Assembly (NCBI RefSeq): GCF_038595055.1
Contig: NZ_CP152002.1
Location: 5,922,001 to 5,986,000 of the forward strand
DNA length: 64,000 nt
Reading direction: 5' to 3'
From: Paenibacillus sp. FSL R7-0345
GTDB taxonomy: Bacteria; Bacillota; Bacilli; Paenibacillales; Paenibacillaceae
Positions 8,234 to 17,449 of this stretch are shown piece by piece. A model generated the notes under the pieces. The model was not told the origin of the DNA. It was given only the letters and a program-made list of their open reading frames with translations, and did not search any database. The position numbers and the translations under genes are program-made. Within the stretch, counting starts at the first letter, position 1. The number at the start of each line of letters is the position of its first letter.

Positions 8234-8336
8234 TAATCTTTAATGTTACTTACCGGCCCCATACTTCTGCGCATTTCCCACAAGAAGATTGGGGCCCAGC
8301 CGAATTTCAAGCTCAATTATACTGCCTCGCCTAACC

Positions 8337-8888
8337 TCACCCCAGCTGCATCGTAGTCACACAAGTATCATTCTGCTCAAAGGTCGAGATTTCCGACTCT
8401 GCCTTTTTGCCGTCCTGCTCAATAGTAACGTTGTACGTTTTATCCCGCGGCAGCCACAGATCGATGAAGCCGTTAGGCTGGGACTTTACGGTCTGCTTGT
8501 CCATCACTTGATTGCCCTCGGCATCCTGAACCGATACACTGAACTCCTCCTCTGTCATTTCCCCCTGGCACCCGGTCAGACTGTGTATGGCGCATGGATG
8601 CGTCTTGTTTACATAAGGGGCAATGGAGACAATGAACTCGTCCTCCGGCAAGCTGTAGCTGGCAGACTTTCCGTCTGCTTCCTTCACAATAAGCTGTGTA
8701 GATGAAATGGATGCTGATTCAGCGGTCAGGCTGCGGCTGCTGTAATCCTGCACCATCTGTTTCAGGGCTGCTGTATCTGTGGAAGCGTCTGAAGCTGCAC
8801 CTTCCCGGCTGCCATTCCCCGCGTACAAGTAGGCCCCTGCAGCAATAATTACTGCTAACCCGGCAGTCAGCACGACTGTCTTTTTCAT
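8337..8888 (-). CDS. CueP-family copper-binding protein
   Basis: 183 residues: an N-terminal uncleaved anchor or signal segment (KKTVVLTAGLAVIIAAGAYLYA), then a domain with HPCAIHSLTGCQGEM near residue 97 and the C-terminal signature DTCVTTMQL. These cysteines and histidines match the CueP family, known in Salmonella as a periplasmic copper chaperone; Gram-positive members are exported and membrane-attached. ATG 8888 follows CAGGAGGATG. It stands alone with its own terminator and no copper ATPase or regulator beside it, so its copper role is inferred from family only. Confidence 0.82.
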   Translation of the reverse strand: MKKTVVLTAGLAVIIAAGAYLYAGNGSREGAASDASTDTAALKQMVQDYSSRSLTAESASISSTQLIVKEADGKSASYSLPEDEFIVSIAPYVNKTHPCAIHSLTGCQGEMTEEEFSVSVQDAEGNQVMDKQTVKSQPNGFIDLWLPRDKTYNVTIEQDGKKAESEISTFEQNDTCVTTMQLG

Positions 8889-8999
8889 GGAATAATCATC
8901 CTCCTGTCCCTATTATTATAGTCCAGCCAGTGCACCCGCAAACTAGACGAATCTATGACAAAAATACATCATCTATACCTGTCTGTTCACTGCTCCGCA

Positions 9000-10517
9000 T
9001 TACCTGCTGCTCTCCGCTCCGGCCAGCGCGTGTGCATATTCCTGCATAATCAGAGCGCCGCCGCTTGATTTCCACTTTTCCACTTCCGCATTGAAAGCTG
9101 CTGCATCCATATTGCCGATAATATAGTTGTAGGTGGCATCCGTAATAATCGTCGACAGCTCGACGTTCTTCTCATCATAGGTCGGGGAGCTGAGCGTCAG
9201 CGTCGGATCGTCCACAACAAACTGCTCATTGTCCCGGCTGAGCTGATCGGCCAGGGCGGTCAGCTGCTCTTTTTGCGCGACCTCCAGAATGTTCTTGTTG
9301 CTGATATCAGCGATCATCAGGGAATAAAGCGGATTGACCTCGTTGACCCGCAGCTGTGAGGTTTCCTCAGGCAGGATCACCTTGCCGTTCTCCAGCTTGT
9401 AATGGCGGCCTTCGATCCCGTACATCATCAGATTGGCCACATCCTTATCCATACTCCTGTCAAAAAAGTGCAGTACCTCCTTCAGCTCCTGCTCGGTCGC
9501 AATCGCCTTCCGGGAGAACAGGTACAGTCCGTTATAGTTCGGTATCGACCATACCCTGTACCCTTCCGGGCCTTTAATCCGGTTAATGAGCGTAAGCTCA
9601 GCCTGCGGGTTGATGGCCTGGGCTTCAATCGAAAGCCGCTGCACATCCGTCATACTGCCAATGAAAATCCCGGCCGTGCCGCGGATAAATTTATCGCGCT
9701 GGACCTCCTTGCTGGTCAGGGCAAAGTCGCGGTTAATGATTTTTTCTTCATATAACTTATGCATAAAGTTCATCGTGTCCATATACTCACGCGTAGCAAA
9801 CTCCGGGATGAACTGCCCGTTCTCCAGCTTCCAGTTATTAGGTGCGCCGAAGTAGGAGCTCAGTGTTTTGAAAACCCCGTAGACAAGGTCGTTGCGGTCC
9901 ACCAGCCCGATCGTGTCCTGCTTGCCGTTGCCGTCGGGGTCATTGTAGGTGAACTGCTTCATCACCTCATACAGCTCATCCAGCGTCTGCGGTTTACCGA
10001 GCTGCAGCTGATCCAGCCAATCCTGGCGGATAATAATTCCCTGTCTCGAGGAAGGGCGCTCCGTATACAGGCCGTAAATTTTGCCGTCCACCGCTGTCTG
10101 GCTGAGAATAGCCGGGTCCAGCTGCTGCAGATTCGGAAAGTCCGCCAGATAAGGGCCGATCTCCCAGAAGGCGTCGGAGCGGACCGCATTTTTGACCAGA
10201 TTATAGTCGGTGAATTTGACAAAAGTGACCTTGCCCAGCGAATTGGTCGTCAGCGCCGTGTTCATTTTATCCGAGTAGACGCCCTCGGGCACCCAGGTAA
10301 TCGCCAGCTTCACTCCTGTCAGCCGCTCAATTTCGCTCACGATTTCCTTCGAAGGCTGCTGCGGAAAATGCAGCGGAGCCAGAATGGAGACCTGCGGCAG
10401 AGCCTGATCCGGCTGGGCAGAATCTGCATTACTGCATGCACCTAACACGATTAACGGGAGCAAGCCTAGCAGACAGCCATACCGGACTGCCAATCTCCGC
10501 ATGAGTCCTTCAAACAT
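9000..10517 (-). CDS. Solute-binding lipoprotein, orphan paralogue of the pectin-system binding protein
   Basis: 505 residues with signal peptide and lipobox VLGAC. It shares the whole fold with the protein of 5553-7121: FWEIGPYLADFPNL, QGIIIRQDWLDQL, NDPDGNGKQDTIGLVDRNDL and a similar C-terminus ending in IITDATYNYI-G. The calcium-loop-like DPDGNGKQDT is kept. ATG 10517 follows GAGGAGG. No permease genes accompany it; it is divergent from the membrane-bound AraC-type regulator at 10701. It could feed the permeases of the neighbouring operon or present sugar to the regulator as a sensor. Confidence 0.9.
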   Translation of the reverse strand: MFEGLMRRLAVRYGCLLGLLPLIVLGACSNADSAQPDQALPQVSILAPLHFPQQPSKEIVSEIERLTGVKLAITWVPEGVYSDKMNTALTTNSLGKVTFVKFTDYNLVKNAVRSDAFWEIGPYLADFPNLQQLDPAILSQTAVDGKIYGLYTERPSSRQGIIIRQDWLDQLQLGKPQTLDELYEVMKQFTYNDPDGNGKQDTIGLVDRNDLVYGVFKTLSSYFGAPNNWKLENGQFIPEFATREYMDTMNFMHKLYEEKIINRDFALTSKEVQRDKFIRGTAGIFIGSMTDVQRLSIEAQAINPQAELTLINRIKGPEGYRVWSIPNYNGLYLFSRKAIATEQELKEVLHFFDRSMDKDVANLMMYGIEGRHYKLENGKVILPEETSQLRVNEVNPLYSLMIADISNKNILEVAQKEQLTALADQLSRDNEQFVVDDPTLTLSSPTYDEKNVELSTIITDATYNYIIGNMDAAAFNAEVEKWKSSGGALIMQEYAHALAGAESSR

Positions 10518-10601
10518 TCCTGCGTCCTCCTCTTAAGCTATGTATAGTTTAATATAACTGCTAATTATTGAAAAATATTCAAACAGCAGTCATTATTAGA
10601 G

Positions 10602-10633
10602 AAAATGATTATTGCGGCACCAGATGATTATTG
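10602..10633. promoter_or_regulatory. Tandem ATGATTATTG motifs in the divergent intergenic region
   Basis: AAAATGATTATTG (10602-10614) and CAGATGATTATTG (10621-10633) are direct repeats 19 bp apart, between the binding protein and the AraC-type regulator. AraC proteins usually bind such direct repeats with about two helical turns between half-sites. Similar motifs lie upstream of the pectin operon at 7188-7250. Confidence 0.5.
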
Positions 10634-10700
10634 TTATTATCCTCCGTGATGCATACACTTAAAGCAGGCTGTTTCTACTAAAGAAAAGGTGTTGAATGCT

Positions 10701-13040
10701 GTGAAACACTTGAGCTTTTTGAGCAAATTAACGCTGTTTGCCTTTCTGATCAGCACGATTCCGGTACTGTTCATCGGTTCGTTCTCTTATCTCACATCCT
10801 TAAGTGAAATTCAAAAAAATGTTAACAAAAGCAAAATGGAGCTTATCTTACAAATTAACTCAAATGTAGAGCATAAGCTGACTACTGTCAATCAGACTTT
10901 GAATCAGGTCGTCAACTCATCAGTGCTCAAAAAAGCATTGAATAACCCGCTAAATGTAACCGATTTCATTTTATATAACGAGCTGAGAACCGAAATCCGC
11001 AACATGCAGTCCTTTGATACCAAGCTGGAGGATGTCATTCTGCTGAATCAGCGTGAGAACTGGATGATCAAAAACTCCGGGCTCTACCGCCTGAACGAAT
11101 ACCGCAATTATGAGCAGCTGGCCAATTTAATGAATGTGCCGGACTCGGCCTCCTGGGTGCTGAACCCTTCTTCCCTGTTCTATAGCGAGGAGAGCGTCAA
11201 TGTTACCGGCTGCGATTACAGCATCAGTCTGATCAAGAAGCTGCCGACCAATAAGCTGCAAAAATACGGGCTCGCGCTCGCCAACATTCCGGCCTGCAGC
11301 CTGCAGGACTTCATCAATTCAGAGGTTGATCCGCTGGACAGCATCATTGTACTGGATGAATCGGGCCGTATTCTGCTGCATCCCGACAAAACACTGATCG
11401 GCAGTCCGGCAGCGGCCAGCGGCTTTGATGATTTTGCGCTTGTATCCGGCATGAGCAAATCAAACGGACAATTCAAGACGGTTATCGGCAAACAGGATTA
11501 TTCCGTCACTTATCTGCGCTCGCAGCTGAACGGCTGGACCTATCTGTCGGTGACCTCCATTAAAGGACTGACCAAGGAATCCTCCAAAATCGGAACCTAT
11601 ACCCTGCTCATCTGCACCTTCATGCTGCTGCTGTCCATCCTGACTGCGTGGCTCGGTTCGCGGCGGATGTACTCTCCAATCCAGCGGCTGCTGAATCAGA
11701 TGGGGCTGCGCCGTCCCGGAATCAAGGCCCGGTTTACGGACGAGTTCCAGTCCATCGGCGAGCAGATGCATCATCTGTTCCAGTCCAAATCACAGCTGGA
11801 AAAAGAGCTGAGCCAGCATACCCGGCAGGTCCGTACCTTTTTTCTGACGAAGGCCTTTCAGGGTAATCTCAAAAAACGTGAGCTGCTGGAAGAGCTGGAA
11901 CAGTACGGCTACCGGCCTTTAGTGGACGACTGGGGAACAATGGCCGTCATTACGCTCAGTATCGACTATTCAGCCGAAAGCAGCTATGACAAAAAAGACC
12001 TCCATCTGCTGCTGTTCGCAGCCCATAATATGATCGAAGAGCTGGTTCCGCCGGGCGGACGGCTGGCCCCGGTTATCATCGACCACACCATCGTTACGCT
12101 GATCGGGAGCACGGAGGGTGATGCCGAAGCTTTTCACAGGACGCTCTACGCCTTCACGGAGAATCTGCAGCAGGAAATTAACAATTACCTCAAGCTGCAG
12201 GTGAGTATAGGGATGAGTCTGCCGTTCCACAACATCGATAAGCTGCCTATTGCCTACAAAGAGAGCCTGGAAGCGCTGAAATACCGGATTACACTCGGCA
12301 AGGGCATCATTATCCAATACGAAAATATCAACTCAGGCAATCATTATCTCAACCTGAACTATCCGGTGCACACTGAAAATGACCTGATGGATGCCATCAA
12401 GCTGGCGGATGCCGATAAGGCGAAGGAGCTGCTGCATAAGCTGTTCGGCTGTATCTTTAAGCCCGGGCTGTCGCCGCAGGAATACCAGATTCCGCTCAAC
12501 CGGCTGCTGGGCAACATCCTGATTATGATGCAGGAGTCGGGGATCAGCCTGAATCAGATTTATCATGTGAACGGCTCGCTGTTCGAGGAGCTGACGGATC
12601 TGCATATCGTTGCCGAGATCGAGGACTGGTTCTGGAGTATTGTAATTCTGCCGATGATCAAGATTTTTCACAGCCGGCAGAATGCGCAGTATCATAACAT
12701 TTCCGAGAAAATCATTGATATCGTGCAGCATGACTACGATAAGGATCTGACGCTGGAGGAATGCGCTTCGCGCCTGCATTACAATGCCAACTACATCAGC
12801 AGTGTCTTCCGCAAGGAGACACAGTATTATTTCAGCGAATACCTGGCGATGTACCGGTTCAAGATGGCCAAAAAATGGCTGGAGGAAACCGATATGCCGA
12901 TCAAGGATATTGCCGCACGGCTGCGGTACAACAATTCGCAGAATTTCATCCGCTCTTTCCGCAAGCAGGAGGGTATGACGCCGGGCCAATACCGCGAGAA
13001 TGCGTCATTCCGGCAGCGGGCGGTGCCAGATGATTACTAA
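10701..13040 (+). CDS. Membrane-bound AraC/YesN-type transcriptional regulator (RhgR/YtdP-like)
   Basis: About 779 residues. A membrane helix (LTLFAFLISTIPVLFIGSFS) is followed by a roughly 260-residue extracytoplasmic sensor domain, a second helix (YTLLICTFMLLLSILTAWLG near 300), a central cytosolic domain and a C-terminal double HTH: LTLEECASRLHYNANYISSV and PIKDIAARLRYNNSQNFIRS. This matches B. subtilis regulators of rhamnogalacturonan genes. GTG 10701 is chosen because AAAAGGTG ends 9 nt before it; GTG 10689 and TTG 10692 are possible but badly spaced. Its position beside pectin-uptake genes suggests that it activates both the operon and the orphan binding protein when oligosaccharide is sensed outside the cell. 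Confidence 0.9.
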   Translation: MKHLSFLSKLTLFAFLISTIPVLFIGSFSYLTSLSEIQKNVNKSKMELILQINSNVEHKLTTVNQTLNQVVNSSVLKKALNNPLNVTDFILYNELRTEIRNMQSFDTKLEDVILLNQRENWMIKNSGLYRLNEYRNYEQLANLMNVPDSASWVLNPSSLFYSEESVNVTGCDYSISLIKKLPTNKLQKYGLALANIPACSLQDFINSEVDPLDSIIVLDESGRILLHPDKTLIGSPAAASGFDDFALVSGMSKSNGQFKTVIGKQDYSVTYLRSQLNGWTYLSVTSIKGLTKESSKIGTYTLLICTFMLLLSILTAWLGSRRMYSPIQRLLNQMGLRRPGIKARFTDEFQSIGEQMHHLFQSKSQLEKELSQHTRQVRTFFLTKAFQGNLKKRELLEELEQYGYRPLVDDWGTMAVITLSIDYSAESSYDKKDLHLLLFAAHNMIEELVPPGGRLAPVIIDHTIVTLIGSTEGDAEAFHRTLYAFTENLQQEINNYLKLQVSIGMSLPFHNIDKLPIAYKESLEALKYRITLGKGIIIQYENINSGNHYLNLNYPVHTENDLMDAIKLADADKAKELLHKLFGCIFKPGLSPQEYQIPLNRLLGNILIMMQESGISLNQIYHVNGSLFEELTDLHIVAEIEDWFWSIVILPMIKIFHSRQNAQYHNISEKIIDIVQHDYDKDLTLEECASRLHYNANYISSVFRKETQYYFSEYLAMYRFKMAKKWLEETDMPIKDIAARLRYNNSQNFIRSFRKQEGMTPGQYRENASFRQRAVPDDY

Positions 13041-13054
13041 TCCGGGCAGACGAA

Positions 13055-13097
13055 AGCCGCCGGCAGTTCAGCATGGAATGCTGAACTGCCGGCGGCT
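13055..13097. terminator. Long perfect hairpin between convergent genes
   Basis: AGCCGCCGGCAGTTCAGCAT pairs fully with its complement around GGA, a 20 bp stem. It sits between the stop codons of the AraC-type regulator and the 13139 gene. There is only a TTTCGTC tail on the minus strand and no U-run on the plus strand, so bidirectional termination is likely but not certain. Confidence 0.6.
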
Positions 13098-13138
13098 CCT
13101 ATACAATCGCTATAGACGGTAATGGACAGCCTGAGTGA

Positions 13139-13879
13139 CTACTGCTTCACCTGTCTGCTTTTTCTCACCCGGACATACCATACCGCCGCTGCGCCAAGCA
13201 GCAGCACCAAGCCTCCGCCCGCGATGGCAATATTCTGCACCTGCGGCACGTAGACTACCAGCCGGACAGGCTCGGTATCCGCCATACTGATCCGCCAGGT
13301 CAGGGTGTTGCCTTCCTGGGTGTCTGCATTGTTAGGCCCGTACAGGTTATACGGCAGCGTCAATTTAAAATTGACCGCCAGATTCTGCAGCATCAGCCGG
13401 ACCAGCGATTCCGGCACGTTCAGGCTGCCAATGCTGTCAATAATCTCATCCGTGTAGGCATTCAGCTTTGGCTGGGCCGTGACCTCATAACGCGTGTACA
13501 GCCATTTGTCTGCCTGTGCGACTTCAGTATCTATAATATCCAGACTGCCGGCGTTCTTTTGCAGCTCCTCAAACGACTTGTAGGTCTTAAAAAACTTATA
13601 CTCCGTTGCTTTACCGCTTTGGCTCTTGTCCAGCTCTATGCCTGCGGCCGCCAGCTTGTCCCGCAGCACTTCCTCCAGCTTGCCGCCGGCCAGCGACTCC
13701 GCCCGTGCACTCAGCAGCATACTGAAAGCCAGCTCCAGGCTTCCGTTCTTCTTAACCGTCACATGCGCTGTTCCGCTGGCACAGCCGCCCAGCAGCAGGG
13801 CAGACAGCAGAAGCATTACCAGGCCGGAAGCGAGCAGCTTTTGCCGGAAAGCACCAGCCTGTACCTTTATCTTTTTCAA
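13139..13879 (-). CDS. LppM-like (DUF3153) membrane lipoprotein
   Basis: About 246 residues: signal peptide with lipobox LLLGGC, an LppM/DUF3153-like domain (AHVTVKKNGSLELAFSMLLS onward) and one C-terminal helix (IAIAGGGLVLLLGAAAVWYV) ending in basic residues. TTG 13879 is preferred because GGGAGG lies 7 nt upstream; ATG 13885 is almost on top of that site and ATG 13912 has none. It is probably held at the outer face of the membrane by lipid and helix. Function unknown; family members affect envelope properties in actinobacteria. No operon partner. Confidence 0.75.
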   Translation of the reverse strand: MKKIKVQAGAFRQKLLASGLVMLLLSALLLGGCASGTAHVTVKKNGSLELAFSMLLSARAESLAGGKLEEVLRDKLAAAGIELDKSQSGKATEYKFFKTYKSFEELQKNAGSLDIIDTEVAQADKWLYTRYEVTAQPKLNAYTDEIIDSIGSLNVPESLVRLMLQNLAVNFKLTLPYNLYGPNNADTQEGNTLTWRISMADTEPVRLVVYVPQVQNIAIAGGGLVLLLGAAAVWYVRVRKSRQVKQ

Positions 13880-13939
13880 CGCCATTCCTCCCGCTCTCCG
13901 TCTCCTGTCCATTATACCTGATTTACAGCCACTCTTTCT

Positions 13940-16018
13940 TTACTGTCGTCTTCCTTGAGGCAGCGTCTGCCGCAGATAGCAGGCCAGCTGAAGGTGCAGC
14001 AGCTGTTCCTGGCTATTAAAGGACATCCCGAGCAATTCTTCAATTTTGCGGATCCGCTGATACAGGGTGTTGATATGAATATGAAGCGCCGCTGCCGCCT
14101 GCGAGGCCGAACTGCTGCAGGCCATATAGGTAATCAGCGTCTCCTCAAGCATAGCAGCTTGTCCTTTAGCCGTACGCAGCGGCTCGAACACTTCAGCGAT
14201 GAACGTTTCCAGATCCTCGGCAGGCTGCCGGATAAACAGCCGGTTGACCCCGATCTCTGCATAACGGATAACTAACAGCTCTCCTCTTGCCTTCTGGTAA
14301 GCCAGTGCTTTGTCCGCTTCCTGGTAGCTGGTATTGACCGCATCCATCCCGGCTCGGATGGAGCCCAGACCGCCGTATAGCGGCATCCCTGATTTTTTAA
14401 CCCAATCTGCAATACAGGTAATCAGCTTCCGCTCCAGCTGTCCTGCTCCATAGGTTTCCGGTGAGATCAGCAGCAGTGTAACCCGACGTTCACTGCCGAA
14501 AGCCACCGGCATTACCGGAAGCGTCATGGTGTCCCGCAGAAAAGAAATCAGCTGCAGCGATATCGTACTGAGCGCCGCAGGATCAGCGGGTTCAGGAAAC
14601 TCCAGCAGGCCGACCGAAATCCGGGTAGCCGGACCGATACCAACTTCGCCGGACCTTTCCCAGTACTCTCCCGATTCCTTGCTCAGCCTCAGATCATTGA
14701 AATACTGCTGCGTTTTTTTGAAGTAAAATTCAGCCAGCGACTGCTTGCGCATCAGCTCCAGCGCCAGGATCGAGCTCCCCTGCTCCAATGCCATAAGCTG
14801 CAGTGCTGTGAGCGCCCCTTCTGAACGGAGCATGAGATACCCCAGGCACTGGCGGGCGGAGGCAATCGGGTAGAGATGGAGCGAAGGTTCTTCCAGTGCA
14901 CCGGGGACAACGGTCAGGTAATCCGGGGAACTAAGGGACTGGTAAAGCTTCAGCAGCCGCTGCATGCCCCACTCCTTTTCAGCCTCAGTACGCCGGGGGT
15001 GCCATTCATTATCGATAAAGTCCACAAAGGTCAGCGGCAGGCCGATGACCTGCGACAATTCGCCTACTATTGAGCCGACCCCCTTATTCTGCAGCGACAG
15101 TTTCATTAGAGAAGAATGAATTTCATCCCGCCGGATCAACGCTTTGTTCTGTTCGCTCAGATGCGCATAAAGCTTCGCATTGGTAATCGCAATGGACACC
15201 TGGTCGGCAAAGCTTTGCAGCAGCCGCACTTCGGCCCGGCCGAACAGGGGAACAGCCCCTTTTTGATAAAAAATCAGTACGCATTCGGTTTGCCCCTCTA
15301 CCTTAATCGGCACCGATATAATGGAACAGACATCCTCAAATTGATAAGCTGCATACAGATGCCGCTTGTTCTCCTCGGACATATTGCCGATATCCTCTTC
15401 CAGAATGCGCATGTTGTCGTATAGGCGCGGCTCCCCCCTGACGTAGGTTTTACCGATGATCCCCTCCCCCGGCTTCATTTGCATCCGCAGCATCTCTTCG
15501 CCCATTTCCCCTGCCCGGGCTTTTACCTTAAGGGCGTCCAGTTGCGGATCATAGCTCCACAGCACACCGATGCTTTCATATGGAATCACAGCAAGCGCAC
15601 TCGCCAGAATCCGTTCAAGCAGCTCTGTCAAATCCAGCAGCTGAGTGACATCCCTGATTCTGTTCATCATCTCATTAAGGGCATGCTCATGTCTGACTGC
15701 CATAAATTCGGTATAACACGGGTACAGGAGAGATGTAAGAGCCTCTAACTGCCCCCTTGCAAGCTCCCATCTTCTAAAAATGCGGATTACGATGCATACA
15801 TTATTCTCATATGTCAGGTATATTAACGTACAATCATCCTTTTCCACATTTATTAGCGCCTGCCTTAAAGGCAGTCTGATATCCATGACAGGCGGAGCTG
15901 TCTTCCGGTCTCCAGCGTGATAAACCTGTACCCAATCCGTCCAGTTTCCGCTGATCCACACGGAAAATCCCGTGGTCTCCAAGTATTCACTTAGCATTTT
16001 TTCAAAGAAAGCCTGCAT
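13940..16018 (-). CDS. PucR-type transcriptional regulator with GAF domain
   Basis: About 692 residues from ATG 16018 (MQAFFEKMLSEYLETTGFSV), chosen because AGGGGTGGG precedes it and the codons further upstream look non-coding. A GAF-type sensor domain spans roughly residues 110-290 (ILASALAVIPYESIGVLWSY, ADQVSIAITNAKLYAHLSEQN). The C-terminus (LITYMACSSSASQAAAALHI, HINTLYQRIRKIEEL) is the PucR family HTH_30. The gene is divergent from the MFS-M20-serine dehydratase operon, so it most likely controls that operon in response to a small ligand bound by GAF. PucR proteins are known from purine and sugar-acid breakdown, but the ligand here is not deducible. Confidence 0.85.
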   Translation of the reverse strand: MQAFFEKMLSEYLETTGFSVWISGNWTDWVQVYHAGDRKTAPPVMDIRLPLRQALINVEKDDCTLIYLTYENNVCIVIRIFRRWELARGQLEALTSLLYPCYTEFMAVRHEHALNEMMNRIRDVTQLLDLTELLERILASALAVIPYESIGVLWSYDPQLDALKVKARAGEMGEEMLRMQMKPGEGIIGKTYVRGEPRLYDNMRILEEDIGNMSEENKRHLYAAYQFEDVCSIISVPIKVEGQTECVLIFYQKGAVPLFGRAEVRLLQSFADQVSIAITNAKLYAHLSEQNKALIRRDEIHSSLMKLSLQNKGVGSIVGELSQVIGLPLTFVDFIDNEWHPRRTEAEKEWGMQRLLKLYQSLSSPDYLTVVPGALEEPSLHLYPIASARQCLGYLMLRSEGALTALQLMALEQGSSILALELMRKQSLAEFYFKKTQQYFNDLRLSKESGEYWERSGEVGIGPATRISVGLLEFPEPADPAALSTISLQLISFLRDTMTLPVMPVAFGSERRVTLLLISPETYGAGQLERKLITCIADWVKKSGMPLYGGLGSIRAGMDAVNTSYQEADKALAYQKARGELLVIRYAEIGVNRLFIRQPAEDLETFIAEVFEPLRTAKGQAAMLEETLITYMACSSSASQAAAALHIHINTLYQRIRKIEELLGMSFNSQEQLLHLQLACYLRQTLPQGRRQ

Positions 16019-16159
16019 TCCGCCCACCCCTGTCAATGTATATTTTCCTATTAGATTAGACTTTATTATATAAGAACACATATTGTAAAGAAACCACTGA
16101 TCCTGTAATTTTGATATAACAAAAGAACTTAAATAACATTTAATGAGAAAGAAGGTAAC

Positions 16160-17449
16160 ATGATGTCGAAGGTGATCCACAGCAAGCATTTCAAGCACAT
16201 TATACTGGCCCTGTTGTTTCTTGGTTGGTGCCTCGGAAATCTGGACCGCTTCGTCATCAACTACGCCGTAGTCAGCATTTCTGAGGACTTAGGGCTGAGC
16301 GCTTCTTCGCAGGGGATTATTCTCAGCAGCTTTTTCCTCGGCTATGCGATTATGCAGATTCCCGGCGGCGCCCTGGCAGACAGGTTCGGCTACCGTAAAG
16401 TAATCCTGTTCTCCCTGTTCTCCTGGTCCGTCTTTACAATGATAACCGGCTCGGCCTGGTCTCTGGTTTCCCTCGTGCTCGTCCGTTTTCTGTTCGGGAT
16501 CGGTGAGGGCGGCTTCTTCCCGTCGGGCTCAAAGGCCATTGCCGTCAACTTTCCAGTCAACCAGCGGAGCAGCGCCATGTCTGTCATGCTCGCTTCCGGC
16601 GCCATTATGGGTGTTGTTACCCCGATTGTCTCCGGCTTCGCTTTGGAATCCATCGGCTGGCGCACCCTGTTCCACATCTTCGGCATTATCGGCCTTATCA
16701 TTACCGCCCTGATGTTCTTCTTCCTCAAAGAACCTGCCCGTACTCCCGCTCCCGTTCAGATTTCTTCGCCTGCATCCAAAAAGAATGCTTCGTTAAAAAC
16801 GGTGCTGAAAAGCCCGATTATCTGGGGCCTGTTCCTTAGCTATTTCAGCATCTATGCCGTCAATTGGGGACTGTCCTCCTGGATGCCTACGTACATGGTC
16901 AATGTGCGCGGACTGAATCTGAAGGAAATGGGTATGCTGTCAGCCATTCCGGGCCTCATCGGCATCATCACCATGCTGCTGGGCGGCTACTTGATGGACC
17001 GTATTCCCGCAGGCAAAGACCGTACAATATCTGCCGTGTTCGGACTTATCGTCGCCGCCTCCCTGTACCTGATGAGTACAGCGGAGAGCATCGCCCTCTT
17101 TATTACCTATGAGACTATCGTCAGAATCGCCGCAGGCTTCGTGTCTACGCTGATCATTTCCAAATCCGTGAAAGCAATGCCCGAAACCGTTGCGGCGACA
17201 GCCAGCGGGTTCGTCAATACCGGGGCCCAGCTGGCCGGCTTCCTTACCCCGATGCTGATCGGCTTTCTGGTCGATGCCTCCGGCGGGTCATATAACACTG
17301 CCTTCCTCATGCTCATCGGCTTCGCTGTCATTTGTTCCATTTCCCTGCTCTTAACCGCCGTACACAGCCAGTCCTGCCGGCCGAGCCGCAAACGACCTGA
17401 TCATCTACGCATGCCCTATTCTACGAAAAAGAGGTGTCTTCATTCATGA
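16160..17449 (+). CDS. MFS transporter, anion:cation symporter-like
   Basis: 429 residues with 12 predicted helices. GNLDRFVINYAVVSISEDLG in helix 1 and GGALADRFGYRK in loop 2-3 are MFS landmarks and resemble the ACS group that imports organic acids such as galactonate or glucarate. ATG 16160 is 5 nt after AAGAAGG. The last about 35 residues (SCRPSRKRPDHLRMPYSTKK) are polar and end just inside the next gene, so the two are translationally coupled. Being first in the operon with an M20 hydrolase, it probably imports the hydrolase substrate. Confidence 0.88.
   Translation: MMSKVIHSKHFKHIILALLFLGWCLGNLDRFVINYAVVSISEDLGLSASSQGIILSSFFLGYAIMQIPGGALADRFGYRKVILFSLFSWSVFTMITGSAWSLVSLVLVRFLFGIGEGGFFPSGSKAIAVNFPVNQRSSAMSVMLASGAIMGVVTPIVSGFALESIGWRTLFHIFGIIGLIITALMFFFLKEPARTPAPVQISSPASKKNASLKTVLKSPIIWGLFLSYFSIYAVNWGLSSWMPTYMVNVRGLNLKEMGMLSAIPGLIGIITMLLGGYLMDRIPAGKDRTISAVFGLIVAASLYLMSTAESIALFITYETIVRIAAGFVSTLIISKSVKAMPETVAATASGFVNTGAQLAGFLTPMLIGFLVDASGGSYNTAFLMLIGFAVICSISLLLTAVHSQSCRPSRKRPDHLRMPYSTKKRCLHS

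Larger units (their letters stand above)
7122..8336. other. Repeat-rich intergenic region without a convincing gene
   Basis: About 1.2 kb between the binding-protein gene and cueP. Open frames here are short, lack ribosome binding sites and carry no recognisable motif. It holds the promoter side of the operon with AATGATTAT-like motifs, a 15 bp-arm inverted repeat (7336-7390), two copies of a roughly 62 bp direct repeat (7522, 8105), a cluster of four CTAACGGA repeats and a terminator at 8185-8233. Confidence 0.7.

Noticed and set aside
8048..8236. Small open frame of 62 codons before the cueP terminator
   Set aside because: It reads through direct repeat copy B and the terminator stem; composition is not protein-like.
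16018..16198. Longer N-terminus of the PucR-type regulator to 16198
   Set aside because: It would overlap the divergent MFS gene and its promoter; the residues look random and ATG 16018 has a binding site.
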